A stretch of 64,000 nucleotides of DNA, taken from the NCBI GenBank assembly GCA_964533865.1, contig CAZHRC010000012.1:1-64000 (forward strand). The letters are read 5' to 3'. The translations under genes were made by a program, and so were the position numbers. The stretch's first letter is position 1, and every line of letters starts with the position of its first letter. Below the pieces are notes generated by a model that made no database searches, was not told where the DNA came from, and saw only the letters and a program-made list of their open reading frames with translations. The stretch is from CAZHRC01 sp964533865 (GTDB taxonomy: Bacteria; Bacillota; Clostridia; Tissierellales; Peptoniphilaceae). Below are positions 54,180 through 63,215 of the stretch, one piece after another.

Positions 54180-55817
54180 ATGTATAACATCACGCTCACT
54201 GATAATAAAGCCTTTCCTTGGCGCCACGAAGGCGATATCCACTATAAAGGCAATCTTTACGACGAATCGGGCAACTTACTGGACATTTCAGCCCTCAAAC
54301 AAAGACTTGATGCCCTTGAGGGTTTAGAAGCCTTTAAAACCTTCTTTGCACAAGTCGACGGGCAGTTTTCCATCCTACTCGAAAGGGGTGACGACTGCTA
54401 CGCGTTCACCGACTTTCTAAGGAGCTTTCCTCTGTTCATCCAGTCCATGAAAGGTGAAAATGGATCGATCGATCTTCACATCGCAGACATACCTGAAAAC
54501 TTAAACCCCACCACACTCGACCCCATCGCTCTCGACGAAATGCGCCTCATCGGCTACGCCCTTGGCAAGCGCACCCAATACACGGGCATTAAAACCCTAC
54601 AAGCCGGTCAACTCTTGGCTTATCATGGCGCTGACGGCACCTGGGACCAACACACCTATCGAGTCTATGCAAATACCGATAACCCCTTAATCGATCCCGA
54701 CGCCTTCTGTGACCAACTGGATAACGCCTATCGCGCTGCCCTCCAAAGGGTAATCGACTACGCTGGGGACCGCACATTGGTACTTCCGTTGAGTGGAGGA
54801 GAAGATTCGCGAATCGTCATCACCCAACTCCACAACCTGGGTTTTAAAAACGTGATCTGCTACTCCTACGGGTTAAGCGATAGCAAAGAAGCTAAGATTT
54901 CCAAAGCTGTCGCTGACTTTTACGGCTATCCCTGGCTATTTAACGAATACGACGACGAAAAATGGCGCGCTTTTTTCGAAAGCGAAGATTACCCCGCCTT
55001 CGGTGCCTACCATTCCAAAGGCGTATCCATACCCCACATCCAAGACTACATCGCCGTTAAAAACATGGCCGATAAACAGCTGATCCCAAAAGACGCCATC
55101 ATCGTCCCCGGCCACACCGGCGACTTTTCACAAGGCAAACACGTGCCCCACATCTTTCTCAAAGAAGGCAATTTTGCAGAACAAGTCGCTATCGAAGAAA
55201 TCGTCAACGAACACTTCAACCTCATGCCCCTTTCGGACCTTTCCGATGAAGGGCTCAAAGCGATTTATACTGACCTCTACAGCACTTACTTGAAAAAAAC
55301 GGTGAACACGGCAAAAGACGCCAACTACTTTCACGAGTTTTACAACTGGCGAGAGCGCCACGCCAAGTTCATCGTCAACGCGGTCAAAACCTACCTTTGG
55401 TTTGACTACGAGTACCGCATCCCCCTTCTCGATAAAAACGTCGTCGAGCTGTGGAACACCGTACCGCTGGCGTATAAATACGACCGCAGACTCCATCGCT
55501 ACTATACTTGGAAAAAACAAAAGCCCCTAAGAGGTGCACTTGGCCTTCCCACTGAAGGTGAACTGCAATCGGGCAAAAGCATCACCATCAAAGACATCCT
55601 TCGTTACCGCTTCCCGACCCTCTTCACCAGACTCAAACACGAAAAGTTTCGCAGAGACTTTAAGAAAACTTGGGAGGGCGGAGACTTGGGTTGGGAGCAG
55701 ATCCTGCCACCCGATAAACTTCAAGAGATCCTTCCCACCATGGCAAACATCAACAGCGCCGTGAGTTATGAGTGGATTGAACACCTGCTATCAGGCCAAT
55801 ACCCATTGGCGAGATAG
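54180..55817 (+). CDS. Asparagine-synthase-like ATP-dependent ligase without glutaminase Cys
   Basis: A 545-aa protein with the AsnB two-domain layout. The N-terminal Ntn-like half is recognisable (QVDGQFSILLERG, FTDFLRSFPLFI) but begins MYNITLTDN, with no Cys2, so it cannot hydrolyse glutamine. The ATP-PPase half has the PP-loop LPLSGGEDSRI near residue 201 and downstream YEYRIPLLDKNVVELWN. Similar Cys-less proteins are beta-lactam synthetase and lasso-peptide cyclases; no precursor peptide or leader peptidase is adjacent. CAAAGGAGA RBS, own promoter and terminator. Product unknown. Confidence 0.85.
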   Translation: MYNITLTDNKAFPWRHEGDIHYKGNLYDESGNLLDISALKQRLDALEGLEAFKTFFAQVDGQFSILLERGDDCYAFTDFLRSFPLFIQSMKGENGSIDLHIADIPENLNPTTLDPIALDEMRLIGYALGKRTQYTGIKTLQAGQLLAYHGADGTWDQHTYRVYANTDNPLIDPDAFCDQLDNAYRAALQRVIDYAGDRTLVLPLSGGEDSRIVITQLHNLGFKNVICYSYGLSDSKEAKISKAVADFYGYPWLFNEYDDEKWRAFFESEDYPAFGAYHSKGVSIPHIQDYIAVKNMADKQLIPKDAIIVPGHTGDFSQGKHVPHIFLKEGNFAEQVAIEEIVNEHFNLMPLSDLSDEGLKAIYTDLYSTYLKKTVNTAKDANYFHEFYNWRERHAKFIVNAVKTYLWFDYEYRIPLLDKNVVELWNTVPLAYKYDRRLHRYYTWKKQKPLRGALGLPTEGELQSGKSITIKDILRYRFPTLFTRLKHEKFRRDFKKTWEGGDLGWEQILPPDKLQEILPTMANINSAVSYEWIEHLLSGQYPLAR

Positions 55818-55823
55818 TTTTCC

Positions 55824-55870
55824 AAAACAGCTGCAAAACCCGACTCGGTTTTTTGCAGCTGTTTCTCTTT
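55824..55870 (+). terminator. Terminator of asparagine-synthase-like gene
   Basis: AAACAGCTGCAAAACC pairs with GGTTTTTTGCAGCTGTTT, followed by CTCTTT. Confidence 0.85.
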
Positions 55871-55872
55871 AC

Positions 55873-55911
55873 AAAAAAGCCACCCTTCTCGCTTTCGAGT
55901 TGGGTAGCTTT
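55873..55911 (-). terminator. thiI operon terminator
   Basis: Minus strand AAGCTACCC / GGGTGGCTT (one wobble) followed by TTTT, 4 bp after the thiI stop. Confidence 0.88.
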
Positions 55912-55914
55912 ATA

Positions 55915-57090
55915 TTACTCTTCTTCCACATCGATCATCGTAAAGCGCATATTGGCAATGGCCGCATCCACGAGAGCTTCCACATCCAACGCTTCTTCCG
56001 ATTTTAAAACATCTGATAATCTCGGTTTCGTTACTGGTCGCGATGGCAAAAAGACGGTACAACAATCTTCAAAAGGTTCGATGGAGATGTCATAGGTGTC
56101 AATGTCTTGGGCGATTTCGATGATTTCCGTCTTGTCGATGGCGACAAGGGGTCTCAAAATCGTAGTTTCCACCGCTCGTTCGATAACGCTCATACTCTGA
56201 ATCGTTTGGCTGGCCACTTGTCCCAGAGATTCTCCTGTGATCATCACATTGAAACTTTGGTCTTCGCAAAGCCTTTCGCCGATACGCATCATAAAACGCC
56301 TTGAAAGTATCGTCATCTCTCGCTCGCGACAGTGCTCGCCTATCGCCTCTTGAATCGGGAGGAGGTTAACACTGTAAAAAGGCATGGATCCGACAAAGCC
56401 CGCGAGTTTCCCCGCCAATCTTTTTACCTTGTCTTCTGCTCTCTCGCTGGTAAAGGGATAGGAGTGAAAGTGAAGGAGTCCCAATTCCACACCACGCTTT
56501 GCCATCATAAATCCGGCGACCGGACTGTCTATCCCACCGGAAAGGAGCAACAACCCCCGCCCACCTGATCCGATGGGCAGCCCGCCATAGCCTTTAACGC
56601 GATCGACGTAGACAAAACCCTCTTCTTTGACATCCACTCGACAGATCACTTCTGGTTGATGAACATCCACTTTCATTTGAGGCAGCCCTTTCAGAATAGC
56701 ACCGCCCAAAATCGCCGACAACTCAGGCGATTTTGGTACAAATCGCTTATCCACGCGATTGACCATAACTTTAAAAGTGGTCCCTTCAGGATAGTTTTTT
56801 TCCTTCATCACCTCGACACAAGCCGCTTCCATGGCTTCCACCGTCTTATCCACTTGCAAACAGGGACTGATGTAGATAATGCCAAATACCTTTTTGATCC
56901 GATCCATCATCTCCGGAAAGTCCTCGCGTTTGGCTCGAATATAAAACTTCCCTTGTTGCATAAAGTATCCGTCCACGTCGATGCCTCGTAGACTTTTTTT
57001 GATTTTTCCAATCGCTCTGTTTTCAAAGAGCCTACGGTTGGCGCCTTTTAACGTCAACTCGCCAAAACTCACACTCAATACCCAGTTCAT
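55915..57090 (-). CDS. thiI: tRNA 4-thiouridine synthase ThiI
   Basis: Transfers sulfur to U8 of tRNA (and in some bacteria to ThiS). N-terminal ferredoxin-like and THUMP domains, then PP-loop LLLSGGIDSPVAG near residue 185 and Cys in EPFEDCCTVF. 391 aa: the short form without rhodanese domain, as usual in Firmicutes. Overlaps the cysteine desulfurase by 4 bp, its likely sulfur donor. Confidence 0.96.
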   Translation of the reverse strand: MNWVLSVSFGELTLKGANRRLFENRAIGKIKKSLRGIDVDGYFMQQGKFYIRAKREDFPEMMDRIKKVFGIIYISPCLQVDKTVEAMEAACVEVMKEKNYPEGTTFKVMVNRVDKRFVPKSPELSAILGGAILKGLPQMKVDVHQPEVICRVDVKEEGFVYVDRVKGYGGLPIGSGGRGLLLLSGGIDSPVAGFMMAKRGVELGLLHFHSYPFTSERAEDKVKRLAGKLAGFVGSMPFYSVNLLPIQEAIGEHCREREMTILSRRFMMRIGERLCEDQSFNVMITGESLGQVASQTIQSMSVIERAVETTILRPLVAIDKTEIIEIAQDIDTYDISIEPFEDCCTVFLPSRPVTKPRLSDVLKSEEALDVEALVDAAIANMRFTMIDVEEE

Positions 57091-58235
57091 CTTGCCACCT
57101 TCTTATTTCCTATAATTTTCCGAATCGTCACTAGCGATCCTCGCAACCCTTCGACAAATTTGTCGATCTCTTCAGCCGAAGTAAATTCCGACAAAGACAG
57201 GCGAATACACCCGTCCACGTACGCCGAAGGGACGTCAATCGCCTTCAATACGCGACTTTTTTTACTACCACTACAAGCCGATCCCGTCGCGATAAAAATG
57301 CCCTTGTCTTCCAAAGAATGAAGGACGATTTCAGATTTCACACCGCTAAATCCCACGTTGAGAATGTAGGGCGAGGCATTAGCTAAAGGGGTGTTGATCC
57401 GATGGCCTTCGATACCTTTGATTCGCTCGACGAGAGCATCGCGCAAACCCGTCACTCTAGCACCGCTGTCCGCCACTTCCAAAAGCTCGACTGCACGACC
57501 CAGCCCCTCGATCCCCGGTAAGTTTTCCGTCCCGGGATTCAGACCCTTTTCCTGTCCCCCACCGTAGAGCAAAGGTTCTAACCGGCAACCCTTTCTCACA
57601 TATAGCGCCCCCACTCCTTTAGGAGCGTGGATTTTGTGTCCACTGATCGCGTAGCTGTCCACCGCCGATCGTCCCAAATCCAATGAGATCTTGCCAAACG
57701 CTTGAACCCCGTCGACGTGAACGTGAACGTTGGGGTTCTTTTCCTTTACCGCACGGGCAATCTTCTCAATAGGGGCAATAGTTCCCAATTCGTTGTTGAC
57801 ATGGAGTAGCGATAGGATTTTGGTCTGCTCATCGACTTTATCGAGTAGGACTTCCTCATTCAACATCCCGCTTCCATCCACTCGCACAAACTCTCCTCGG
57901 CCCTTCGCTTCATAAAACTTTGCCACTTCGTAAACCGAAGCGTGCTCAACAGCGGAGACGAGGAGATTTCCCGTCGTCGATTTTTCCATAATACCGCGTA
58001 TCGCCAAGTTGTTGCCTTGGGTGCCTCCTGATGTAAAATAAACCTCATCGGCTCTCACGCCTAAAAAGGACGCCAGTGTCTTTCTTGCGCCTTCTAAACG
58101 CTTTTCGCTTTCGTGACCCATTCGGTGCAATGACGAAGGATTGCCGTAGCCTTCTCCCATCGATCGCACCATCACCTCTATCACCTCATCGCGAACTCGC
58201 GTCGTAGCGGCGTTATCCAAGTATATTCGATTCAA
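57087..58235 (-). CDS. Cysteine desulfurase (NifS/IscS-like, ThiI partner)
   Basis: PLP enzyme taking sulfur from cysteine. IYLDNAATTRVRDEV start, His in VSAVEHASV, PLP lysine in SGHKIHAPKGVGA, persulfide Cys in ATGSACSGSKKS. 382 aa. Tight coupling to thiI suggests dedication to tRNA thiolation (NifZ-like). Confidence 0.95.
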   Translation of the reverse strand: MNRIYLDNAATTRVRDEVIEVMVRSMGEGYGNPSSLHRMGHESEKRLEGARKTLASFLGVRADEVYFTSGGTQGNNLAIRGIMEKSTTGNLLVSAVEHASVYEVAKFYEAKGRGEFVRVDGSGMLNEEVLLDKVDEQTKILSLLHVNNELGTIAPIEKIARAVKEKNPNVHVHVDGVQAFGKISLDLGRSAVDSYAISGHKIHAPKGVGALYVRKGCRLEPLLYGGGQEKGLNPGTENLPGIEGLGRAVELLEVADSGARVTGLRDALVERIKGIEGHRINTPLANASPYILNVGFSGVKSEIVLHSLEDKGIFIATGSACSGSKKSRVLKAIDVPSAYVDGCIRLSLSEFTSAEEIDKFVEGLRGSLVTIRKIIGNKKVAR

Positions 58236-58237
58236 TA

Positions 58238-58840
58238 TCAGTACCCCATGGCTTCGTCCACCAACAACACGTGGACATTGGCGCCTTTGGCTGCCCGTCG
58301 CATAATTAGTTCATAATTGCACATCCGATCGGCGGAGTAGCAATCGGTACAAACGCCTTTGACCGCACATGGCGTTTCGATTTTTAGCCGTTTACCGTTA
58401 AGGGGCGCCGCTACTGTGGTGATCCTCTCCAGAGCAGCCGGCACGTCTTTAACCAATTTGTTCGTTCCCGCCACAATGACGATCAGCCTGTGAGCAAGGG
58501 TTAAATTGCTCACCCGATTGCCCGTACCATCGCGATTAACCACGTAGCCTTCCTCGGTGATCGCATTAGCACTCGACAGATACACTTCGCTCTCCACCGC
58601 ATGGGCAAGTGCGTTAGTTTTGTCATCCGCCACCCAATGCCACCAACAGTCGTGGCCACGCTTGATTAGCCCATCGTAGAGTCCCAACTCTCTCAACGTG
58701 ACTGATCCACCAAAGCCAACGGACTCGCCTTCCTGTACCAAACCATAAATATGAGATACCAACGACTCTTTATTGTCAAATAGGGTGACTTTAAATCCAT
58801 TGCGATTTAAAGCCTCAATCGTTTTGTTTAAATTTGTCAT
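58238..58840 (-). CDS. LUD domain protein
   Basis: A 200-aa LutC/YkgG-type protein (GFKVTLFDNKESL, SVGFGGSVTLRELGLYD, TEEGYVVNRDGTGNRVSNL). The C-terminal Cys cluster CAVKGVCTDCYSADRMC could bind iron-sulfur or zinc. A solo LUD protein, not with lutAB. GGGAGGTGAAATC before the ATG. Stop is 2 bp before the cysteine desulfurase, so likely same operon. Role unknown. Confidence 0.88.
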   Translation of the reverse strand: MTNLNKTIEALNRNGFKVTLFDNKESLVSHIYGLVQEGESVGFGGSVTLRELGLYDGLIKRGHDCWWHWVADDKTNALAHAVESEVYLSSANAITEEGYVVNRDGTGNRVSNLTLAHRLIVIVAGTNKLVKDVPAALERITTVAAPLNGKRLKIETPCAVKGVCTDCYSADRMCNYELIMRRAAKGANVHVLLVDEAMGY

Positions 58841-58919
58841 GATTTCACCTCCCTTCTATTATATAGGAGATCCTTGGATTTTAGAAGGAAAACCCCTATA
58901 ATTAAAGGTGAGGTGAGTT

Positions 58920-59786
58920 ATGAATACACTAAAAAAATCGATTAAGACAGCCCTTGAATCCAATACTCAAATCATCGATATGATCACTACCGGGTACAAC
59001 AAATACGCTGACACCGTATCCACTTTTGGCATCCTAAACGCAGAGGGTATCACCTGTTTTCAATCCGAGGATGAACAAACTCTCATCGAAGAGTTTATTC
59101 ACCATTTAACCCCTCACACCCTGATTACCTATAACGGCAAGGATTATCTGTTCCCTTTTCTAACCCACCGCGCAAAAAAACACAATCTCGCCCTTCCAAC
59201 GACAATAACCAGCCTCGACGTTCTTCAACAACTAAAAAAAAGAAATGCATACCATTGTCTGCCAAACCTTAAGCTTTCCACCGTTGCCGCCGCCATCGAC
59301 TCAACAGCGAACCATAGCCAAGTAGCGACCCCCCTTGAAACCCAAGCGCTCAAACTCATCCAAATCGCACAAGCTCATCACTATCTTGAAATACTTGAGG
59401 AGAGTTTAACCTTTCGCGTAACCACGCCGACCCTAGACACGCTGATCCATCTGACTTCACAGGAGCTCAAACCACAACTTACATTCATCCTGACCTGCGA
59501 CCACCCCATCTCTGTACCCTTGTATCACAGAAACGACCAGACGACACTTCGTTGGGATGAATGCACTATCCACGTCGCCATGGACGCTCTCCACCTCAAA
59601 GACCCCACACACGGCGACGTCTACCTTTACGTCCAAGCCAATCCCCCCTTTCTCCTCAATCACACAGCCCTTTCCCTTCCCGGCGACTACCTCCCGCTTT
59701 ACGCCGATGGTCATTTTGCCGTGAAGAATCTAATCTCATTAATCAAACGGTTGACCGACGAGGCATTATCAAACTCATGGCGATAA
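58920..59786 (+). CDS. YprB-like ribonuclease H-fold protein
   Basis: A 288-aa protein resembling YprB/RNase_H_2 exonuclease-like proteins: LITYNGKDYLFPFLTHRAKKH and SLDVLQQLKKR...LPNLKLSTVA. The first acidic DxE motif near the N-terminus is not evident, so activity is doubtful. Codons favour C-ending Thr/His. GGTGAGG RBS. Divergent from the LUD gene. Confidence 0.7.
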   Translation: MNTLKKSIKTALESNTQIIDMITTGYNKYADTVSTFGILNAEGITCFQSEDEQTLIEEFIHHLTPHTLITYNGKDYLFPFLTHRAKKHNLALPTTITSLDVLQQLKKRNAYHCLPNLKLSTVAAAIDSTANHSQVATPLETQALKLIQIAQAHHYLEILEESLTFRVTTPTLDTLIHLTSQELKPQLTFILTCDHPISVPLYHRNDQTTLRWDECTIHVAMDALHLKDPTHGDVYLYVQANPPFLLNHTALSLPGDYLPLYADGHFAVKNLISLIKRLTDEALSNSWR

Positions 59787-59827
59787 CCCACTCGCCAATC
59801 GCTCTTCCACCCAAAGAAATCACCAAC

Positions 59828-59868
59828 GAAACCGCCCACAATCGATGACGTCGATTGTGGGCGGTTTC
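59828..59868 (+). other. 18-bp perfect hairpin after YprB-like gene
   Basis: GAAACCGCCCACAATCGA (59828-59845) pairs fully with 59851-59868 across loop TGACG. It lies between convergent genes where a terminator is expected but has no T-run on either side. Confidence 0.7.
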
Positions 59869-59904
59869 ATGATGATCCTGATTTTGACAAAAGCAATGGA
59901 ACCC

Positions 59905-60894
59905 TTATTGCCTATTCCCTTCATCGCTTATGGACTGTGCCAAATTGATCGGATGTTCTTGGGCTTTTTGATCGTAGGCGTGATTTTCCATTCGCCTCTC
60001 TGGATTCAGATCAAAAGGTGTATCGTCTGCCAACCTATGTGTTTCATTGGTTCGATTTTCCACAAGTTCACTACCATCAGCTAACCCTTTGACAACGCCG
60101 ATAAGGTAGAGCTCATGATCAAATTTGATTAAATACTCTTGGTCGTTGGTGCTATTGCGAATTCCGCGAGGATCGATGGCAAAGCCCTTTTGCTTATGCG
60201 ATTCCAAATAAGCACTCCCGATCTTTCCAACGCTGTCAAACGGCGGGTAAGTCCCCGTGGGATGATGAGCCTCCACACTGAGATCAAGCCCGTGAATGTG
60301 CGCCAAAATAAAACCCGAAGGTTTGCCCTGAGTCTCCAAACTCAATAACCCTCCGTTGACACCGCCTGCTTGATTGTAGGTCGTCACAGTGGATTGAATG
60401 ACGGTATCACCACTCCAGCCCGTTTCCGGTAGGTCCTTGCCCGTCTTTGCAATGAAGTCGTATAGCGACCTTTCCCAGTTCGATTTCATCATCGGAAGCA
60501 CAAAGTCAAGGTAGTCCTGAGGCTCACGATATACGGTTGCCTTCCCCTTGGTAAAAACGAAGTAACTCCCTCCGCCACCACTGGAAGCCGAATACGGGCT
60601 CGATAACGACCCATATGGTGCGACAACAGCCCCGTTCACCTCTCCACTCGTATCCCAAGTATAATAGACTCGGGTTTTGGTTTCAGTGGCGAGATTCGCT
60701 TCTGTCAGATAAGCATCCATTGTCTTTTCTAGATTTTCTAATCTATAATCCCCATCAAAGTCCACTTCGTAACGGTTAGCCACCTGATCAGATATGGGCT
60801 CGCTCGGGTCCTCTACGATTTTTTTCTGGCACCCTGCCATCATCAACAACATAACCGCCAATACGAGCATTGCCTGTTTCCAACTTTGAATCAT
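59905..60894 (-). CDS. Putative lipoprotein
   Basis: A 329-aa exported protein with signal AMLVLAVMLLMMAGC (lipobox Cys21). The mature part is rich in Gly/Ser/Tyr (SSPYSASSGGGGSYFVF) and has HIHGLDLSVEAHHPTGTYPP, where clustered His could bind metal. ATG 60894 has GGAGG 8 nt upstream; an earlier ATG run lacks an RBS. No family recognised. Confidence 0.78.
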   Translation of the reverse strand: MIQSWKQAMLVLAVMLLMMAGCQKKIVEDPSEPISDQVANRYEVDFDGDYRLENLEKTMDAYLTEANLATETKTRVYYTWDTSGEVNGAVVAPYGSLSSPYSASSGGGGSYFVFTKGKATVYREPQDYLDFVLPMMKSNWERSLYDFIAKTGKDLPETGWSGDTVIQSTVTTYNQAGGVNGGLLSLETQGKPSGFILAHIHGLDLSVEAHHPTGTYPPFDSVGKIGSAYLESHKQKGFAIDPRGIRNSTNDQEYLIKFDHELYLIGVVKGLADGSELVENRTNETHRLADDTPFDLNPERRMENHAYDQKAQEHPINLAQSISDEGNRQ

Positions 60895-60951
60895 CTCCCT
60901 CGCCTCCTCATAACGTTTCAACTTCATCATCAAGCATCCGGCACCTCTGGT

Positions 60952-61050
60952 TCAAAACTTCAAACACGTGCACTGCCAATAAGTGCAAAATCCAAAGACA
61001 ACAAAGCCCACTAACAATAATACAATTCTAGTCCAAGACCGCTTATCCAT
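60952..61050 (-). CDS. Putative 32-aa membrane peptide
   Basis: ATG after GGTGG (5 nt) opens MDKRSWTRIVLLLVGFVVFG, a short basic N-terminus and one helix, then a Cys/aromatic tail FCTYWQCTCLKF. 57 bp upstream of the lipoprotein. Composition looks like a real small membrane protein but there is no homology evidence. Confidence 0.4.
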   Translation of the reverse strand: MDKRSWTRIVLLLVGFVVFGFCTYWQCTCLKF

Positions 61051-61318
61051 CCGAACCACCATCCCAACTTTTCTGTAGATTTATGCCCATTTAGCACCCT
61101 TCACTATTAATCCGTTTGAAGGACCTCTTTTGTGACAGGTGTACAGAAAAATGTTTTAAATGCGCGATCGATCGACCTGTCCAGTTGAGCGTCGGTACAA
61201 AGTGGTTAGTCATGTTTTTAAACCGTCCCCCATATCGGAGGCACATGATCCGTCGAAGGATTGCATCACAATACTGCTCATTTTTAGGATTGAAAATGGC
61301 CTTGGTTTTGCCCTAGGT
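61051..61318. other. Gene-free stretch
   Basis: Between the small ORF and the ABC permease stop. Plus-strand frames here have no RBS or family features. No terminator hairpin or RNA gene recognised. Confidence 0.5.
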
Positions 61319-61926
61319 CTATTTCATCCACTTTGCGACCTGTCTCAACGCAAAAAAATTGATCGCCAGCCCGATCATCACTATCCCTAGTAATATCCCG
61401 ATCGAACTCCCCCCAATAAACTGCGCAATTTCATTGCCGAATTTGAAAAAGGCAAACATGACGAACATGAGGATATAACTGGTGTATTGGGTTTTCGAAT
61501 AATCCAATAGGTAGTTTAATCCGATATAGACGGTGTTGAATAGGATAACGGCTAAACCCACCACTAAAACGAGGCGGATATCGATCTGCCAAGGTTCTTT
61601 AGTGATCTGAGTGCAAAGATACCCCATCCCATTGGAGATGACCATTCCCACGATGATACTCAAATAGGAAAGAATATTCTTCTCCATAATCAGCTCGCGT
61701 TTGGATAATGGAAGAGAGAGCAAAAACTGCTTTGTGGATTCTGGATCTTCGAGATAACACAACCGCCCTACGACAAATGAAAAGATCATAGCGGGACACA
61801 TGTACAGCGATACCGCATAAAATTTCGTTCCATCTAAAACGATAAGGCCAAATAAAATGGCGGTGATGATGCCTATAGCAATGTTTTTCTTGTTAAAATC
61901 ACGCTCTTTTTCAATAGATTACCCAT
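61319..61926 (-). pseudogene. ABC-2 type transporter permease, frameshifted
   Basis: ATG at 61926 with a perfect AAGGAGG 6 nt upstream overlaps the ATPase stop and starts MGNLLKKSVILTRK, then hits TAG. One extra A in the A5 run (plus 61884-61888) restores NIAIGIITAILFGLIVLDG and joins the main frame, giving about 202 aa with six helices, normal for this permease family. Most of the protein (MCPAMIFSFVV onward) is open. Either a real or assembly frameshift; partner of the adjacent ATPase. Confidence 0.85.
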
Positions 61927-62656
61927 GGACGACCTCCTTTTCCTGTTTGACCAAGATTTCCAAATGCTGATCGATATCGATATCGCGTTGGAGAAGGGCG
62001 ATCGGGTCACATTGGTCGATGATTTTTCCATTGTAGATGAAAATCAAGTGGTTGGCGATTTTACTCATGTCTTCGGTGATATGAGAGGAAAATAAGATGG
62101 CGGAGTCGTTTTCCACCGCAAAATCTTTCAATATCGCCAATAATTCATTTCTCACTAGAGGATCGAGTCCAGATGTCGGCTCATCCATGAGCAAGAGTTT
62201 AGGACGATGGGCTAGCGCTAGACTCAATGCAAACTTTACCCGCATCCCTTTGGAAAGCTCCCCCATTTTGCGATTGTCTTTGATGCCAGATTGTAGTATT
62301 AATGCTTGATAGTACCCTTCGTCCCAGCTGGGGTAGTAGAGGCGATAAAATGATTTAATGGCTTTCAAAGTTGATTTCAAATAATAATCAAGATTCTCTC
62401 CCACATAACTGATGCCGGACTTGTAGGAGGCATCATCTTCTGAGAGGATATTTTTCCCATTGAGCAACGCCTCTCCCCCATCCGATGAGATGACTTTCAA
62501 TAGGAGTTTCATTATCGTGCTCTTCCCCGACCCATTAGGTCCAATCAATCCCGTAATCTTTCCAGATTTCAAGGAAAAAGAGATTTGCCTAAGGGTGAAT
62601 TCATCGTATATCTTGGTCAGGTCCCGTTTATCTAACACCGTGTTATGATTTGTCAT
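61919..62656 (-). CDS. ABC transporter ATP-binding protein
   Basis: A 245-aa ATPase: Walker A GPNGSGKST, signature LSKGMRVKFALSLALA, Walker B LLLMDEPTSGLD, H loop FSSHITED. YtrB/EcsA-like. Pairs with the overlapping, frameshifted ABC-2 permease; substrate unknown. Confidence 0.93.
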   Translation of the reverse strand: MTNHNTVLDKRDLTKIYDEFTLRQISFSLKSGKITGLIGPNGSGKSTIMKLLLKVISSDGGEALLNGKNILSEDDASYKSGISYVGENLDYYLKSTLKAIKSFYRLYYPSWDEGYYQALILQSGIKDNRKMGELSKGMRVKFALSLALAHRPKLLLMDEPTSGLDPLVRNELLAILKDFAVENDSAILFSSHITEDMSKIANHLIFIYNGKIIDQCDPIALLQRDIDIDQHLEILVKQEKEVVHG

Positions 62657-62840
62657 TTCGTTGTTTTCCCCCTTTCCTTGCCCATTGATTTCTTGCCGCT
62701 ATACCAATGGCAAACACGCTGATCACCAAAGTTTGTATCCCTATTTCAATGTGTTCACTTTTTGACAACACATAAGGAAGCACTTCGATTACGGTAAATA
62801 ATCCTACAAAGCTAAAGAGTGCATCTTTTAGGAAGGTCAT
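62643..62840 (-). CDS. Small membrane protein
   Basis: A 65-aa protein with two predicted helices (about 5-25 and 33-50) and a basic tail. AAAGGAAA precedes the ATG; overlaps the ATPase start by 14 bp, so probably the first gene of the ABC operon. No family recognised. Confidence 0.65.
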   Translation of the reverse strand: MTFLKDALFSFVGLFTVIEVLPYVLSKSEHIEIGIQTLVISVFAIGIAARNQWARKGGKQRNDKS

Positions 62841-63181
62841 GAGGGTTTCCTTTCTAACGGGTGGTTATCGGTTTATTTGTACGGGTAATGAACAAATCGA
62901 AGCATTCTTCAACGGTCAAAACTCTCAGATTTACTTACCTTTCTGTCACTGAAAAATCCCCTATAATGATTTCATCTTAGATTAGTTATCGCTGTATATG
63001 TACTTTTTAACAATTCTTGGGTAATATGGCTCGAAGATCCCGTTGTATTTTCAACTTTATCCAACTTCGACTTGTTTTGCTCCATATGTTTTTATAAAAC
63101 CCATTGTACTACATAAACTTGGCTCGTGCCGTTAGGCGCCCTGAATAGTAGGGTTTAATGCCCCGAAAGGTTTGAATTGTA
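62841..63181. other. Gene-poor intergenic region
   Basis: Between the histidine kinase terminator and the ABC operon. A 37-codon minus frame (MEQNKSKLDKVENTTGSS...) has no RBS and is not called. A plus-strand TATAAT with a poor -35 and a minus TTGACC are seen. No AgrD-like precursor found. Confidence 0.5.
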
Positions 63182-63206
63182 AAATCCTCCCACATAAGGA
63201 GGATTT
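63182..63206 (-). terminator. Terminator of histidine kinase gene
   Basis: AAATCCTCC / GGAGGATTT stem, 7-nt loop, followed by T on the minus strand. Confidence 0.85.
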
Positions 63207-63215
63207 ATGATGTAA

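Noticed and set aside
61116..61390. Plus-strand frames with Cys residues opposite the permease end
   Set aside because: No RBS, TTG or weak starts, no family resemblance, and overlap with the permease 3' end.
63001..63111. 37-codon minus frame considered as an AgrD-type pheromone precursor
   Set aside because: No RBS, no amphipathic leader, no Cys/Ser-containing cyclic core or acidic tail, and it is downstream of a terminator.
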